From Asterochloris sp. CNOR1 (taxonomy: Eukaryota; Chlorophyta; Trebouxiophyceae; Trebouxiales; Trebouxiaceae), in NCBI GenBank assembly GCA_963969365.1, contig OZ017746.1, positions 3,658,001-3,722,000 of the forward strand: a DNA stretch of 64,000 nt. Reading direction: 5' to 3'. This document shows, piece after piece, positions 53,325 to 61,589 of this stretch. Position 1 is the first letter of the stretch. Each line of letters starts with the position of its first letter. The position numbers and the translations under genes were made by a program. The notes under the pieces are model-generated. The model worked only from the letters and a program-made list of their open reading frames with translations, had not been told where the DNA came from and searched no databases.

Positions 53325-56300
53325 TTGGTGATGATGATGATGATGATTTAAATTTAAAGTCCGTAGCCTCAATGCACGGGCATAGGACTATGATCATTTC
53401 ATCCCACCAATGAACTTTGCTGAAGGTGTAGGGGTACAAAAAGAAGCAGTACAGGCATATCAAGCAGGTCACTGTACTTGGCTGGTAAAGAGGGAGCCGG
53501 CGCTCATAGCAGGCCTTGGCACTGTGCTGGGCTTCATCACCACGTTGGACTGCTAGCTGAGGTTGCTGCCCGAAATGCAAACACCCTGGATCCTGTATGG
53601 CGCAGGGGGGGGCTCAGCCCCCCTGACTGGCTTGCCACGCCCTCTCAGCTCGTAGACTTCGCAGTCATGAGAGAGTTATGCTTGGGTATGACTGTGACCA
53701 GCAGTCTTCCCCTCGCAGGGCACCAGGCTCCAAGGCGGCACACCCCAAGCAACAACTCAGCATGGGGACCTTAGGGGAAGACAATCATGTGATGAGTCTA
53801 GCGCATTGCTATGAAATTGGGGCTCTAATCAGCAGCTGGTGAGCTGGGGACACATCACGGCACATAGAGGGGTCACCCAGGGTGTCTGTTCCTCATTTAG
53901 GCCCAGATGTGCCCCCAGTGATGCCCAGCATATTTGCGTGCTGGAGCAGTGCTGCCCTGATGTATGTGGCCACTCGGCTTGGTGGTTGTTCAAACAGCGT
54001 TGCCAACGACTGCTGCTGCTCCGCAAACAGGTGGCTGTGAGCAGACCGGAGGTCTGCAAGTCCTGGGCAGTGTAGCAGGATATGGCTTTCATCCTCAATC
54101 TCATTCGGTGACCCACAGATTCGGCATGTCCGGTCCTCTCGCTTGAGCTGGGGCAATAGGTATCGCCCAGTCTGTACGCGCAGCTGGTGGCTGCTGCACC
54201 TGATGCTGGCATAGGCTCTGCGTAGCCTGAAGCCTCTGATCCTGGTCAGGTATGTCTGCATGGCATAGGCCGTGTTGGGACCCCGCATCTGCATGTAGGT
54301 GGCCACGGTGGCGGCCTGGCAGTCCCTGAAGCGCTGCTCATGCTGTTCCTTGCCAGGGGCTGTCTCTGCGCTGCCATGTGCCTGTAGTGCACAGAAGGGG
54401 GCCAAGGAGAGGTCGCGGTACAGCGGCAGGTAGCAGACGCCGTCATACATAGCCCATAGCAGGGGCTCCTTCTGAAGCTTCGGCTTGAGGTCCCAAATGC
54501 GTTGTCTGAACCTGTCCACTTGCCGCTGCCAATGCACTGCCAGGGGATATCTGCCAAACTCAGCAAGTGCAATCAGACTGTGTGTGTGGCAGTGGATGCC
54601 AAGCAATCTGCGCAAAAATTGTGCATGCAGAGACTCAAGCTGCGCTGTGGCTTGTGTGCCTGCTCTGTGGTCCCAGAACCAGACCTCACAGCCATAGCTC
54701 AATATGGGCAGCACCAAGGCATCAAACAACTTGCAGATGCGGCGCGGGCACGTCAAACTGATCTGTGCACAGCGCCTGAGCATGTTGTTCATGGTTTTAC
54801 GCGCAGCTTCCAGGTGCTCGCCAAGGGATTTGGCAAAGCCCTCCTTGGTGGCTTCAAACCACAGGCCCAGGTACTTGAATGAATCCGAGCGCGTCAGGGG
54901 GTGCCCACTGTATGTGAAGGTGCTGCATTCTTGGCGCTGTGTCTCAAACACCACCACTTCCGTCTTGACCAAACTGACTCTGAGCCGCCTGTTTTCACAG
55001 AATATCTGTAAAGCATTCAGCAATCGTTGCAGTCCTTCTTCACTTGTGCTCATGAGCACCAAATCGTCTGCGAAGAGCAGCAGCGGCACATCATGAAACA
55101 TGAGCGTGGGTGCATGGTTTCCTTTAACTTTGCGCATGACCTTGTCCAGCACATCGATCAGCAGTCCAAAGAGGAGTGGGCTGAGGGGGCTGCCTTGCTG
55201 CACTCCTTGCAGGCACCTGAATGCCTCAGATATGCCCCCTCCAGCCCTGACCGCTGCTGAGTCTTGGGCGTACATGCTTTGCAGGCAGCTCATGAAGTGT
55301 CCACACACCCCCAGGTTTTGTAGGACAGCCCACAGCACCCCGCGATCCACTGTGTCAAAGGCCTTCTCAAAATCAACAAAGCAGCAGAAAAGCTTGCTGT
55401 TGTGCCGCCTATATTTTCTTACCAGAATGTTCAGTGTGCTCAGCTGTCCAGCAGTGCTGTGGCCCCTGCGGAAGCCAGCCTGCGGTGGTGCTCTGAGATT
55501 GAGCGCTTCCGCCCACCGGGTCATGCGCTGCTCCATCACTGTGGCAAATAGCTTGGCCAGCACAGGAACGACCGTGATTGGCCGGTAGCTGTTCATGTTG
55601 AGAGGATCCCTCCGTTTTCCCTTGTATACTGCAGTGACTAGGCCAGTGCTGAGCGACGTGGGATAGGTCCCCTTGAGCATGCTGGTGAACAGCTTGGCTA
55701 GGCAGTGTTGCATGTGGAATGGCCCATGCTTCAGCAGCTCTGCACTCATGCCATCGATGCCAGCTGCTTTGCCAGCACTCAGTTTGCGCAGACCAGCCCG
55801 CACATCAGAAATGGTGCAGTCAGCATTCAGGAAAGCATCTGTGCCAATATGTACTCCTGTGATGGTGTCTTCAGGGAGCAGCTTTGGGACGGCAGCAGAT
55901 GCGGGATGGCTGCCCAGCACCTTCTGCATGTGCGCAGCCTGGATGGCACTGGACAGCGGGCACCCAGGGCGCCTGCGCCACCCTGCTATGCGATGAAGAT
56001 CCGGCAATGAGAGGTGATCCATGCGGCGCATCTCGTTGGTCAGAAACTGTCGATATTTGCGGCGTCGGACAGCCCGGTGCCTGCATCTTAAACTGTTAGC
56101 AGCAGCGTGGTGGGCAGTCAGCACAGGAGCCCTTGCTGCTGCTTTCCATTCACGCCATGAGGCCCAGCATTCTGCATCAAACCACACCGGAAACTGGCGG
56201 GGTTTCTGGCCCCTTCCCTTCTTCAGGGCAAAAGTCTGCACAGCAGCGTCAGCCAAGCATCGTGTCATAGTCAGGACCCCAGCCTCTGGGTCTGCACAGG

Positions 56301-57315
56301 CCGCATCTAGCTGCTGCTGGTCTGCAGCACACAGAAAATGCTGCCAGTACTGCTCCTCCCTTTCGGCCTCAAACTTCACAGCAGGCACTTGCAGACACCC
56401 TGCCTTTGAGTGGGCTGGCTGGTCAGCCTGGCCATTGTAGGCTGGGGGCTCCTGTGCAGCAGGCAGCCTGAACCGTGCCATCACAGGGTGGTGGTCTGAG
56501 CAGCTCATGTATGGTGTGCTTACTTTCTGCAGGACTTCAAGCCGCTCTGCCCAGGGGTAGAGGGCTGACGAGGCCATGTGGTAGTCCAGCGTGGTGCGCA
56601 CCACACGCTTGCGGCCGCGCATGAAGGTGGTCCTGCCAGTTGGGTCGCCATGGACTCTGCCATTGAGAATGAGCAGGGAATTGTCCTTGCAGAACTGCAG
56701 TTGCTGGCGACCTCTCCTGTCTACTGCATGGGGGCACTCATTTCTTCTTTCTGGCACGTGCTCTGGCAGTTCATCTAGAGCCTGTACAGCATCAGGGATT
56801 TCAGGGCCCTCCAGCATCACATGGTCTGGCAAGGTCCCCGTGTGGGCATTGGTGTCCCCACACACCCAGAACTGAACACCTCTGGGCAACTCTTGAGAGA
56901 GTAATCTCATGTCTGCAGATAAATCCTTGAAAGTGGACAGATCTTTGTGCTTGTGGCCTGGGGGCATGTAGCATGTGGCAAAGGCAACGTGCTGAGGGTG
57001 ATCACCCCCCAGGCGAACATGCAGCCACAGGTAAGTGCCATCTGGAGCACATTTCCAAACAGAACAGCGGTCAGCCCACTCGCGCTTTATGTAGACAGCA
57101 ATACCCCCATGCGGTACCTTGCCACTTTGTAGGTGGCTGGGGCGCACAAGGTCATGGTAAACATATCCTTGCATGTCAGGCAGGTGTTCGCCATCGGCGT
57201 GCCAGGTCTCTGTCAGGCAAATGAATGTGCAGTTCAGTGCCACCAAGTTCTGTAGTGCATCAGGCATTGACAGGTGTGCTCTGCTGAGTGGTTGGTGACG
57301 GTGGAACCCTTTATA
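53325..57315 (-). mobile_element. LINE (non-LTR) retrotransposon A, 5'-truncated
   Basis: Minus-strand element. Its 3' end is marked by an (ATC)n tract (plus strand GATGATGATG..., about 53331-53348) and a conserved motif ATTTAAAGTCCG...CAATGCACGGGCAT at 53348-53390, shared with element B. There is a 3' UTR of about 550 bp and one long open frame. The 5' end is lost: the frame starts inside the endonuclease domain, and ORF1 and the first endonuclease strand are missing. Upstream it joins directly the 3' end of element B (near 57315). EN-RT order and a trinucleotide-repeat tail fit L1/Zepp-type algal LINEs; clade assignment needs a tree. Confidence 0.85.
53893..57267 (-). CDS. LINE A endonuclease-reverse transcriptase polyprotein
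   Basis: An uninterrupted frame of 1124 codons. The N-terminal apurinic-type endonuclease shows FICLTETWHADG, FWVCGDTNAHTG and SCSDHHPVMARF, so the catalytic Glu, Asp/Asn and His are present; only the first strand with the WN motif is missing. The reverse transcriptase shows SYRPITVVPVLAKLFATVME, QAGFRRGHSTAGQLS, CCFVDFEKAFDTVDRGVLWA, GVQQGSPLSPLLFGLLIDVL and the catalytic LLLFADDLVLMST. The C-terminus has a CCHC-type knuckle (CRICGSPN...ESHILLHC) usual in L1-like elements. The absence of stops over 3.4 kb suggests a recent insertion or selection. Without ORF1 and the 5' end it should not be autonomous. Confidence 0.9.
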   Translation of the reverse strand: MPDALQNLVALNCTFICLTETWHADGEHLPDMQGYVYHDLVRPSHLQSGKVPHGGIAVYIKREWADRCSVWKCAPDGTYLWLHVRLGGDHPQHVAFATCYMPPGHKHKDLSTFKDLSADMRLLSQELPRGVQFWVCGDTNAHTGTLPDHVMLEGPEIPDAVQALDELPEHVPERRNECPHAVDRRGRQQLQFCKDNSLLILNGRVHGDPTGRTTFMRGRKRVVRTTLDYHMASSALYPWAERLEVLQKVSTPYMSCSDHHPVMARFRLPAAQEPPAYNGQADQPAHSKAGCLQVPAVKFEAEREEQYWQHFLCAADQQQLDAACADPEAGVLTMTRCLADAAVQTFALKKGRGQKPRQFPVWFDAECWASWREWKAAARAPVLTAHHAAANSLRCRHRAVRRRKYRQFLTNEMRRMDHLSLPDLHRIAGWRRRPGCPLSSAIQAAHMQKVLGSHPASAAVPKLLPEDTITGVHIGTDAFLNADCTISDVRAGLRKLSAGKAAGIDGMSAELLKHGPFHMQHCLAKLFTSMLKGTYPTSLSTGLVTAVYKGKRRDPLNMNSYRPITVVPVLAKLFATVMEQRMTRWAEALNLRAPPQAGFRRGHSTAGQLSTLNILVRKYRRHNSKLFCCFVDFEKAFDTVDRGVLWAVLQNLGVCGHFMSCLQSMYAQDSAAVRAGGGISEAFRCLQGVQQGSPLSPLLFGLLIDVLDKVMRKVKGNHAPTLMFHDVPLLLFADDLVLMSTSEEGLQRLLNALQIFCENRRLRVSLVKTEVVVFETQRQECSTFTYSGHPLTRSDSFKYLGLWFEATKEGFAKSLGEHLEAARKTMNNMLRRCAQISLTCPRRICKLFDALVLPILSYGCEVWFWDHRAGTQATAQLESLHAQFLRRLLGIHCHTHSLIALAEFGRYPLAVHWQRQVDRFRQRIWDLKPKLQKEPLLWAMYDGVCYLPLYRDLSLAPFCALQAHGSAETAPGKEQHEQRFRDCQAATVATYMQMRGPNTAYAMQTYLTRIRGFRLRRAYASIRCSSHQLRVQTGRYLLPQLKREDRTCRICGSPNEIEDESHILLHCPGLADLRSAHSHLFAEQQQSLATLFEQPPSRVATYIRAALLQHANMLGITGGTSGPK

Positions 57316-57381
57316 GAGAGAGAAATGGATTTAAAGTCCGGGGGCCACAATGAACGGGCATGGGACTGACAATTCATGTAA

Positions 57382-59463
57382 TCATGGCAAAAGCAGCACT
57401 GATTGATGCATAAGCAGCGCTGCACGCACATACTTAGCAAGCAAAATTGGGGGATGGTCATCAAAGAGGTCTGTCAAAGTCTGTCCTGGCGTCTTGAATA
57501 GGTGGCTGTGGGCGTTGCGCAGGTCATCGAGCTGGGGACAGTGCAGCAAGATGTGTTGCTCGTCTTCTATGGCGGTTGCTGATGTGCAGAGGCGGCAGGT
57601 CCTCTCGTGTCTGGCTTCTGATGTGTAGCGGCCTGTCTCAACTCTCAGCCTGTGGCTGCTGCAGCGGATATGGGCCATTGATTTGCGCAGTCTGTAGCCT
57701 CTGATCTGCTGGATGTAAGGTTGCGTGGTGTACGCTGCGCTGAAGCCGCGCATCTGCTTGTACGTTGCCACGGTGCTGTCTGAGTTCTCCGCAAAGAGCC
57801 GCTCATGGCGCTCTGTGCTGGGGGCGCTGGCAGGCCTCCCGCGGGCCTGCAAGGCAGCAAATCCAGCAGGGGTACGCAGGAGCCTAAGGTTTTCCACATT
57901 GGGTGTGCCGTCAAACATCGCCCAGAACAGTGGGTTGTCAGATGCAGTGCGAGTGACATTGCAGATGCGCAGCCTGAACTTGTCAACTTGTTTTTGCCAA
58001 TGCACAGCAAGCGGGTATCTGCCAAACTCAGCCAGGGCAATCAAGTGGTGCGTGGTGCGTTTCACTCCCAGCAGGCCACGTAAGAACTGGAGGTGGACGC
58101 CTTCCAGCACTTTGGTGACTGTGCTGCTGGCATCATGGTGCCAGAACCACACCTCACAGCCATAGCTGAGGATGGGCAGCACCAATGCATTGAACAAGTT
58201 GCACATGCGCTGGGGGTGCACATAGCCAAGCTGGAAGCATCTGCGGCGCATGGCATGCATGGCTTTGCATGCAGAAGCTGCAAGACTCCCCAGAGCAAGG
58301 CGGAAGTCCCGTTGCGTGGCATGGAACCACAGGCCCAGATAGTTGAAGCTGTCCTTGCGGGTGAGCACTCTCCCGCCGTATGTGAAATCCCGGCAGGGGG
58401 TGTGCCGCAGCTCAAAGACCAGCACCTCAGTCTTTTCCAGGTTCACTGTGAGGCGCCTCTTCTTGCTAAAGACCTGCAATGCATCAAGCATGTTCTGTAG
58501 CCCCTCTGCTCTGGTGCTTAGTATGGCAAGGTCGTCTGCGTAGAGCAGCAGCGGCACAGGCTTTTGCATCTTCCACTCGCGGCCCGCAGCTGTGAACCAG
58601 TAATCGGCAAGGCTTGGGGCGCCATTGCCTGGCACAGCTTTCAGGACCTTGTGCAAGCAGTCAAGCAGCAGCCCGAACAGCAGGGGGCTGAGGGGACTCC
58701 CCTGCTGTACCCCCTGAAAGCACCTGAAAGCCCCAGAGGTGCCCTGTGCAGTTCTCACTGCAGCAGAGTCAACACCATAGAGGCTCTGCAAACACTTCAG
58801 GAACTGCCCCCGCACTCCAATGTTGGCCAGGACAGCCCAAAGCACTTCCCTGTCCACTGTGTCAAACGCTTTCTCAAAATCCACAAAGCAGCAGTACAAT
58901 TTCTTCCCCTGTGACAGGCATTTCTTGACTATGTAATTCAAGATACTCAGTTGATCTGATGTGCCGCGATTGGCCCGGAAGCCCGCTTGCGTGGGCGCCC
59001 TGAGATTGTTCCTCTCAGTCCAGTCTGCCAGTCTGCGCGTGAGCACAGAGGCGAATAGCTTGGCCAGAACCGGGATGACTGTGATGGGGCGGTAGTTATT
59101 GAGGTCTGCCTTGTCTCCCTTTTTGTGAACTGCAGTAATCAGGCCAGTGCTCAGCTGCTCTGGATATCTTCCATGCAGGATTGCAGTGAAGAGACTCGCG
59201 AGGCACTCCATCATGCTGAAGGGGCCACTCTTGAGCAGTTCTGCAGGCATGCCATCAAGCCCTGCTGCTTTGCCCCCCTTCAGTTTCTGCAAGCTGTCAT
59301 AAACCTCACGGGTGGTGATAGGTGCATTCAAGGCAGCAGCAGATGGAACAGGCCCACCGGGACAGTCCTCTGTCAACAGCTCAGGGGAATTCCTCGTGGC
59401 TCTGGGCGGCCACCCAGCTTGCTTTGCCAGTGTGCATGCTGACTGTGCAGCGCCCTGGGGCAA
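57382..59463 (-). CDS. LINE B reverse transcriptase with C-terminal zinc knuckle
   Basis: A 693-codon open frame. Reverse-transcriptase motifs are NYRPITVIPVLAKLFASVLT, QAGFRANRGTSDQLS, YCCFVDFEKAFDTVDREVLW, GVQQGSPLSPLLFGLLLDCL and LLLYADDLAILST. A knuckle CRLCTSATAIEDEQHILLHC follows near the C-terminus. Compared with element A, the palm carries a short insertion before the YADD strand (WFTAAGREWKMQKP). The frame overlaps the endonuclease frame by 91 bp in another phase, so the original single protein is broken by a one-base shift near 59445-59490. It is truncated as a stand-alone product. Confidence 0.85.
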   Translation of the reverse strand: MPQGAAQSACTLAKQAGWPPRATRNSPELLTEDCPGGPVPSAAALNAPITTREVYDSLQKLKGGKAAGLDGMPAELLKSGPFSMMECLASLFTAILHGRYPEQLSTGLITAVHKKGDKADLNNYRPITVIPVLAKLFASVLTRRLADWTERNNLRAPTQAGFRANRGTSDQLSILNYIVKKCLSQGKKLYCCFVDFEKAFDTVDREVLWAVLANIGVRGQFLKCLQSLYGVDSAAVRTAQGTSGAFRCFQGVQQGSPLSPLLFGLLLDCLHKVLKAVPGNGAPSLADYWFTAAGREWKMQKPVPLLLYADDLAILSTRAEGLQNMLDALQVFSKKRRLTVNLEKTEVLVFELRHTPCRDFTYGGRVLTRKDSFNYLGLWFHATQRDFRLALGSLAASACKAMHAMRRRCFQLGYVHPQRMCNLFNALVLPILSYGCEVWFWHHDASSTVTKVLEGVHLQFLRGLLGVKRTTHHLIALAEFGRYPLAVHWQKQVDKFRLRICNVTRTASDNPLFWAMFDGTPNVENLRLLRTPAGFAALQARGRPASAPSTERHERLFAENSDSTVATYKQMRGFSAAYTTQPYIQQIRGYRLRKSMAHIRCSSHRLRVETGRYTSEARHERTCRLCTSATAIEDEQHILLHCPQLDDLRNAHSHLFKTPGQTLTDLFDDHPPILLAKYVRAALLMHQSVLLLP

Positions 59464-60785
59464 GCTGAGTGCCTGCGCCAGCCAAACACGCGGTATAAAT
59501 GTGCCATGTTTTTCGATGCAAGCTTATCGATGTCAGCCATCCTTTGGTGCATGAACCGTCGCTGCTTCCTGCGGCGCACTGCCCTGTACATGTTGCGAAG
59601 CTTCAAAGCAGCAAAAGGAACAATAATGGGGGAGCGCTCAGCATCCTTCCATTCCCTCCAAGCATACCGGCACTCCTCATCAAACCAGGGTGGGCGTTGC
59701 ATAATTTTTAAAGGCTGCCGTCGTCTGAGCTGGAAGGTGTCTGCGGCCGCTTCTGAAATGCACTCTGTGAAGGCTCTGACCCCTGCTTCTGGATCTGTCA
59801 CCGCAACTTGTAACCGCAACCGCTCTGCAACCGCTGCAAAGTTCTGGTGCCAGACCTCTGTTTGACTTGGGTCAAGTCTGATGTCTGGTACGCGCGGGAC
59901 TGCAGCTGGCTGCTGCTGTGCTGATGCTGCTGGTGGTTCCCCATCTGTGGTGGGCAGCTGGAAGCAGACCTGAACCGGCAGGTGATCTGAGCACACCCGG
60001 CACGCCCCGCTGGCCATGTCCAGCACCGCCAGCTGCATGCAGCAGCTGGCCAGCCACGCAGAGGCCATGTGGTAGTCAATGAGGGTGCCTGCGCCCCTCC
60101 CCACAAATGTGACCTTACCAGATGGGTCGCCAGGTGCCCTGCCATTGAGAATGAGCAGCTCGTTGTCTTTGCAGAAGTCCAGCTGTTGCTTGCCACGGAC
60201 ATCAACCTTGTGGGTGCAGAGGTTTGCGCGCGTCTTCAGGTCAGCTGGAAGCTGGTCAAGGGCCTGCACTTCAGAAGAGATACCATGTCCAATGAGTCTG
60301 ATAAAGTCTGGTGCTGTGCCAGTGTGTGCATTGGTGTCCCCACACACCCAGTAGTGCGGCTGCTTGCCGGCAGGCACCCTGCTGGCAAAGTTGTCCATGT
60401 CTGCAGTCAATCTGCAGAAAGTGTCCAGTGTTTTGTTAGCGTAGTAAGGAGGCATGTAGCAAGTGGCAAAGGCAATATGCTCTGTACAACCGCCATGCGG
60501 CTCAATGTGCAGCCAAATGTATCTCCCGTCATCTGCAGCTTTCCAAAATTTAACATGGTCAGCAACGCATTGCTTCATGTACACAGCAATGCCACCCCTG
60601 GGGCCATTGCGGTTCTGCAGGTGCTGGGGGCGGTGCACTTCATGACAGACATAGCCTGGCAAGTCATACACAGCATCCCCAGGCGCAGTCCAGGTCTCAG
60701 TCAAACAAATAAATGTGCAGTCCAAAGTATGCAGGTCATTCAAAGCATCAGCCTTGTTATAAGCATGGTTGAGCCCGCCATGCAT
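59373..60785 (-). CDS. LINE B AP-type endonuclease
   Basis: A 470-codon open frame starting MHGGLNHAYNKADALNDLHT. Endonuclease motifs are FICLTETWTAPGD, HYWVCGDTNAHTG and VCSDHLPVQVCFQLP. The protein continues past the endonuclease into the linker (RRRKQRRFMHQRMADIDKLA) up to FGWRRHSACP, where the frame diverges from the expected continuation; the reverse-transcriptase frame takes over one base away. It supplies target-site nicking in these elements. A preceding WN motif (CSWN) lies just upstream of the listed Met, so the true start may be earlier in the same frame. Confidence 0.8.
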   Translation of the reverse strand: MHGGLNHAYNKADALNDLHTLDCTFICLTETWTAPGDAVYDLPGYVCHEVHRPQHLQNRNGPRGGIAVYMKQCVADHVKFWKAADDGRYIWLHIEPHGGCTEHIAFATCYMPPYYANKTLDTFCRLTADMDNFASRVPAGKQPHYWVCGDTNAHTGTAPDFIRLIGHGISSEVQALDQLPADLKTRANLCTHKVDVRGKQQLDFCKDNELLILNGRAPGDPSGKVTFVGRGAGTLIDYHMASAWLASCCMQLAVLDMASGACRVCSDHLPVQVCFQLPTTDGEPPAASAQQQPAAVPRVPDIRLDPSQTEVWHQNFAAVAERLRLQVAVTDPEAGVRAFTECISEAAADTFQLRRRQPLKIMQRPPWFDEECRYAWREWKDAERSPIIVPFAALKLRNMYRAVRRRKQRRFMHQRMADIDKLASKNMAHLYRVFGWRRHSACPRALHSQHAHWQSKLGGRPEPRGIPLSC

Positions 60786-60830
60786 GTTCCAGAGAACACA
60801 TGAGAGCTCAACGCAGTGACCCCCCTCTTC

Positions 60831-61562
60831 CTAGGCCACACTCTCAGAGGGTGGCCCAGGCAGTTGTGCTTGTGGCACAGGTGATGTCTGGGTTGGAGGC
60901 TGCGCCGGTGGCCCCGCCGGCGGTGGCGGCGGGCCAGTGGGGGGCTGGATAGGCATCCACTGCTTGTTGTTCCACATCACCAGGGCGTCCCCGTGGAAGC
61001 ACACTGTGTAGCCCTGCTTTTTGAGAGACAGGTACGTCCCCCACTGCTTCTGCTTGTGCTCGCGTTGCTGCTTTGTGAGGTCTGGCGTGAGGCCCACTCC
61101 TTTGTAGCGTGTGCTGTGTCGCAGCTGACTGGCAGCTCGCAGCACCTTGATGCACTGGGCGGCGTCACCAACCTGCACAAGCACCGGGGAGGCTGGATTC
61201 TGGCCATTGACCCTCTTGGTACTTAATATGTCCACTCCCTTCACCCCCAGATCGCCATGCACAACACCCTCCACAAGCTGCATTAAGCATTGCTCGTTCT
61301 CTGCACCCTCAGGAAATCTGTGCAGCAGGAAGTTATGGGCACGCTCATGTGCAATACTTCCATGAGCATCATCAGCCACGCCTGGGCTGCCTCGGCGGGC
61401 CTGCTGCCCAGGTATGGCTGTGTGGGTCTCCACCCCAGTCCGCTGAGCCTGCTTTGGCTGCTGCCTCTGCAGCTGTTCAACGTCCCGGCCCAGAGCGGCC
61501 AGCTGTGTGTTTGCCCTCTCCAAGCTGGCAGCCTGGTCCTGGTGGCTGCTCTGTTTGCCCAC
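60831..61562 (-). CDS. LINE B ORF1-like protein (5' incomplete)
   Basis: An open frame of about 243 codons with no ATG at its start. It has an N-terminal heptad-like coiled-coil stretch (SLERANTQLAALGRDVEQLQ). A globular middle follows (HNFLLHRFPEGAENEQCLMQ, VKVLRAASQ-like region), resembling the RNA-binding fold of LINE ORF1 proteins, and then a Pro-rich tail (PPTGPPPPPAGPPAQPPTQT). It ends at 60831, 45 bp before the endonuclease ATG. The order coiled-coil, RNA-binding, basic/Pro-rich tail and its place in the element give the assignment; direct similarity was not tested. Confidence 0.65.
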   Translation of the reverse strand: MGKQSSHQDQAASLERANTQLAALGRDVEQLQRQQPKQAQRTGVETHTAIPGQQARRGSPGVADDAHGSIAHERAHNFLLHRFPEGAENEQCLMQLVEGVVHGDLGVKGVDILSTKRVNGQNPASPVLVQVGDAAQCIKVLRAASQLRHSTRYKGVGLTPDLTKQQREHKQKQWGTYLSLKKQGYTVCFHGDALVMWNNKQWMPIQPPTGPPPPPAGPPAQPPTQTSPVPQAQLPGPPSESVA

Positions 61563-61589
61563 ATCGTCGCGTAGCCTGGCCTATAGCTG

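Larger units (their letters stand above)
57316..61583 (-). mobile_element. LINE (non-LTR) retrotransposon B, lacking an ORF1 start codon
   Basis: Same orientation and architecture as element A, placed directly 5' of it. It holds an ORF1-like frame (61562-60831), an endonuclease frame (60785-59373) and a reverse-transcriptase frame (57382-59463). Its 3' tail carries ATTTAAAGTCCGGGGGCCAC then ACGGGCATGGGACT (57330-57367), matching element A's tail with differences, followed by CTCTCTCTATAAAGGG at the join. The ORF1 frame has no ATG at its head and begins just after an in-frame TAG near 61583, so the element seems 5'-truncated there, next to the FAD gene that starts at 61590. Protein divergence from A is substantial, so these are different families of one lineage. 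Confidence 0.8.

Noticed and set aside
53331-53348. GAT trinucleotide run as a free microsatellite
   Set aside because: Its position right after the conserved LINE 3' motif makes it the element's tail rather than an independent repeat.
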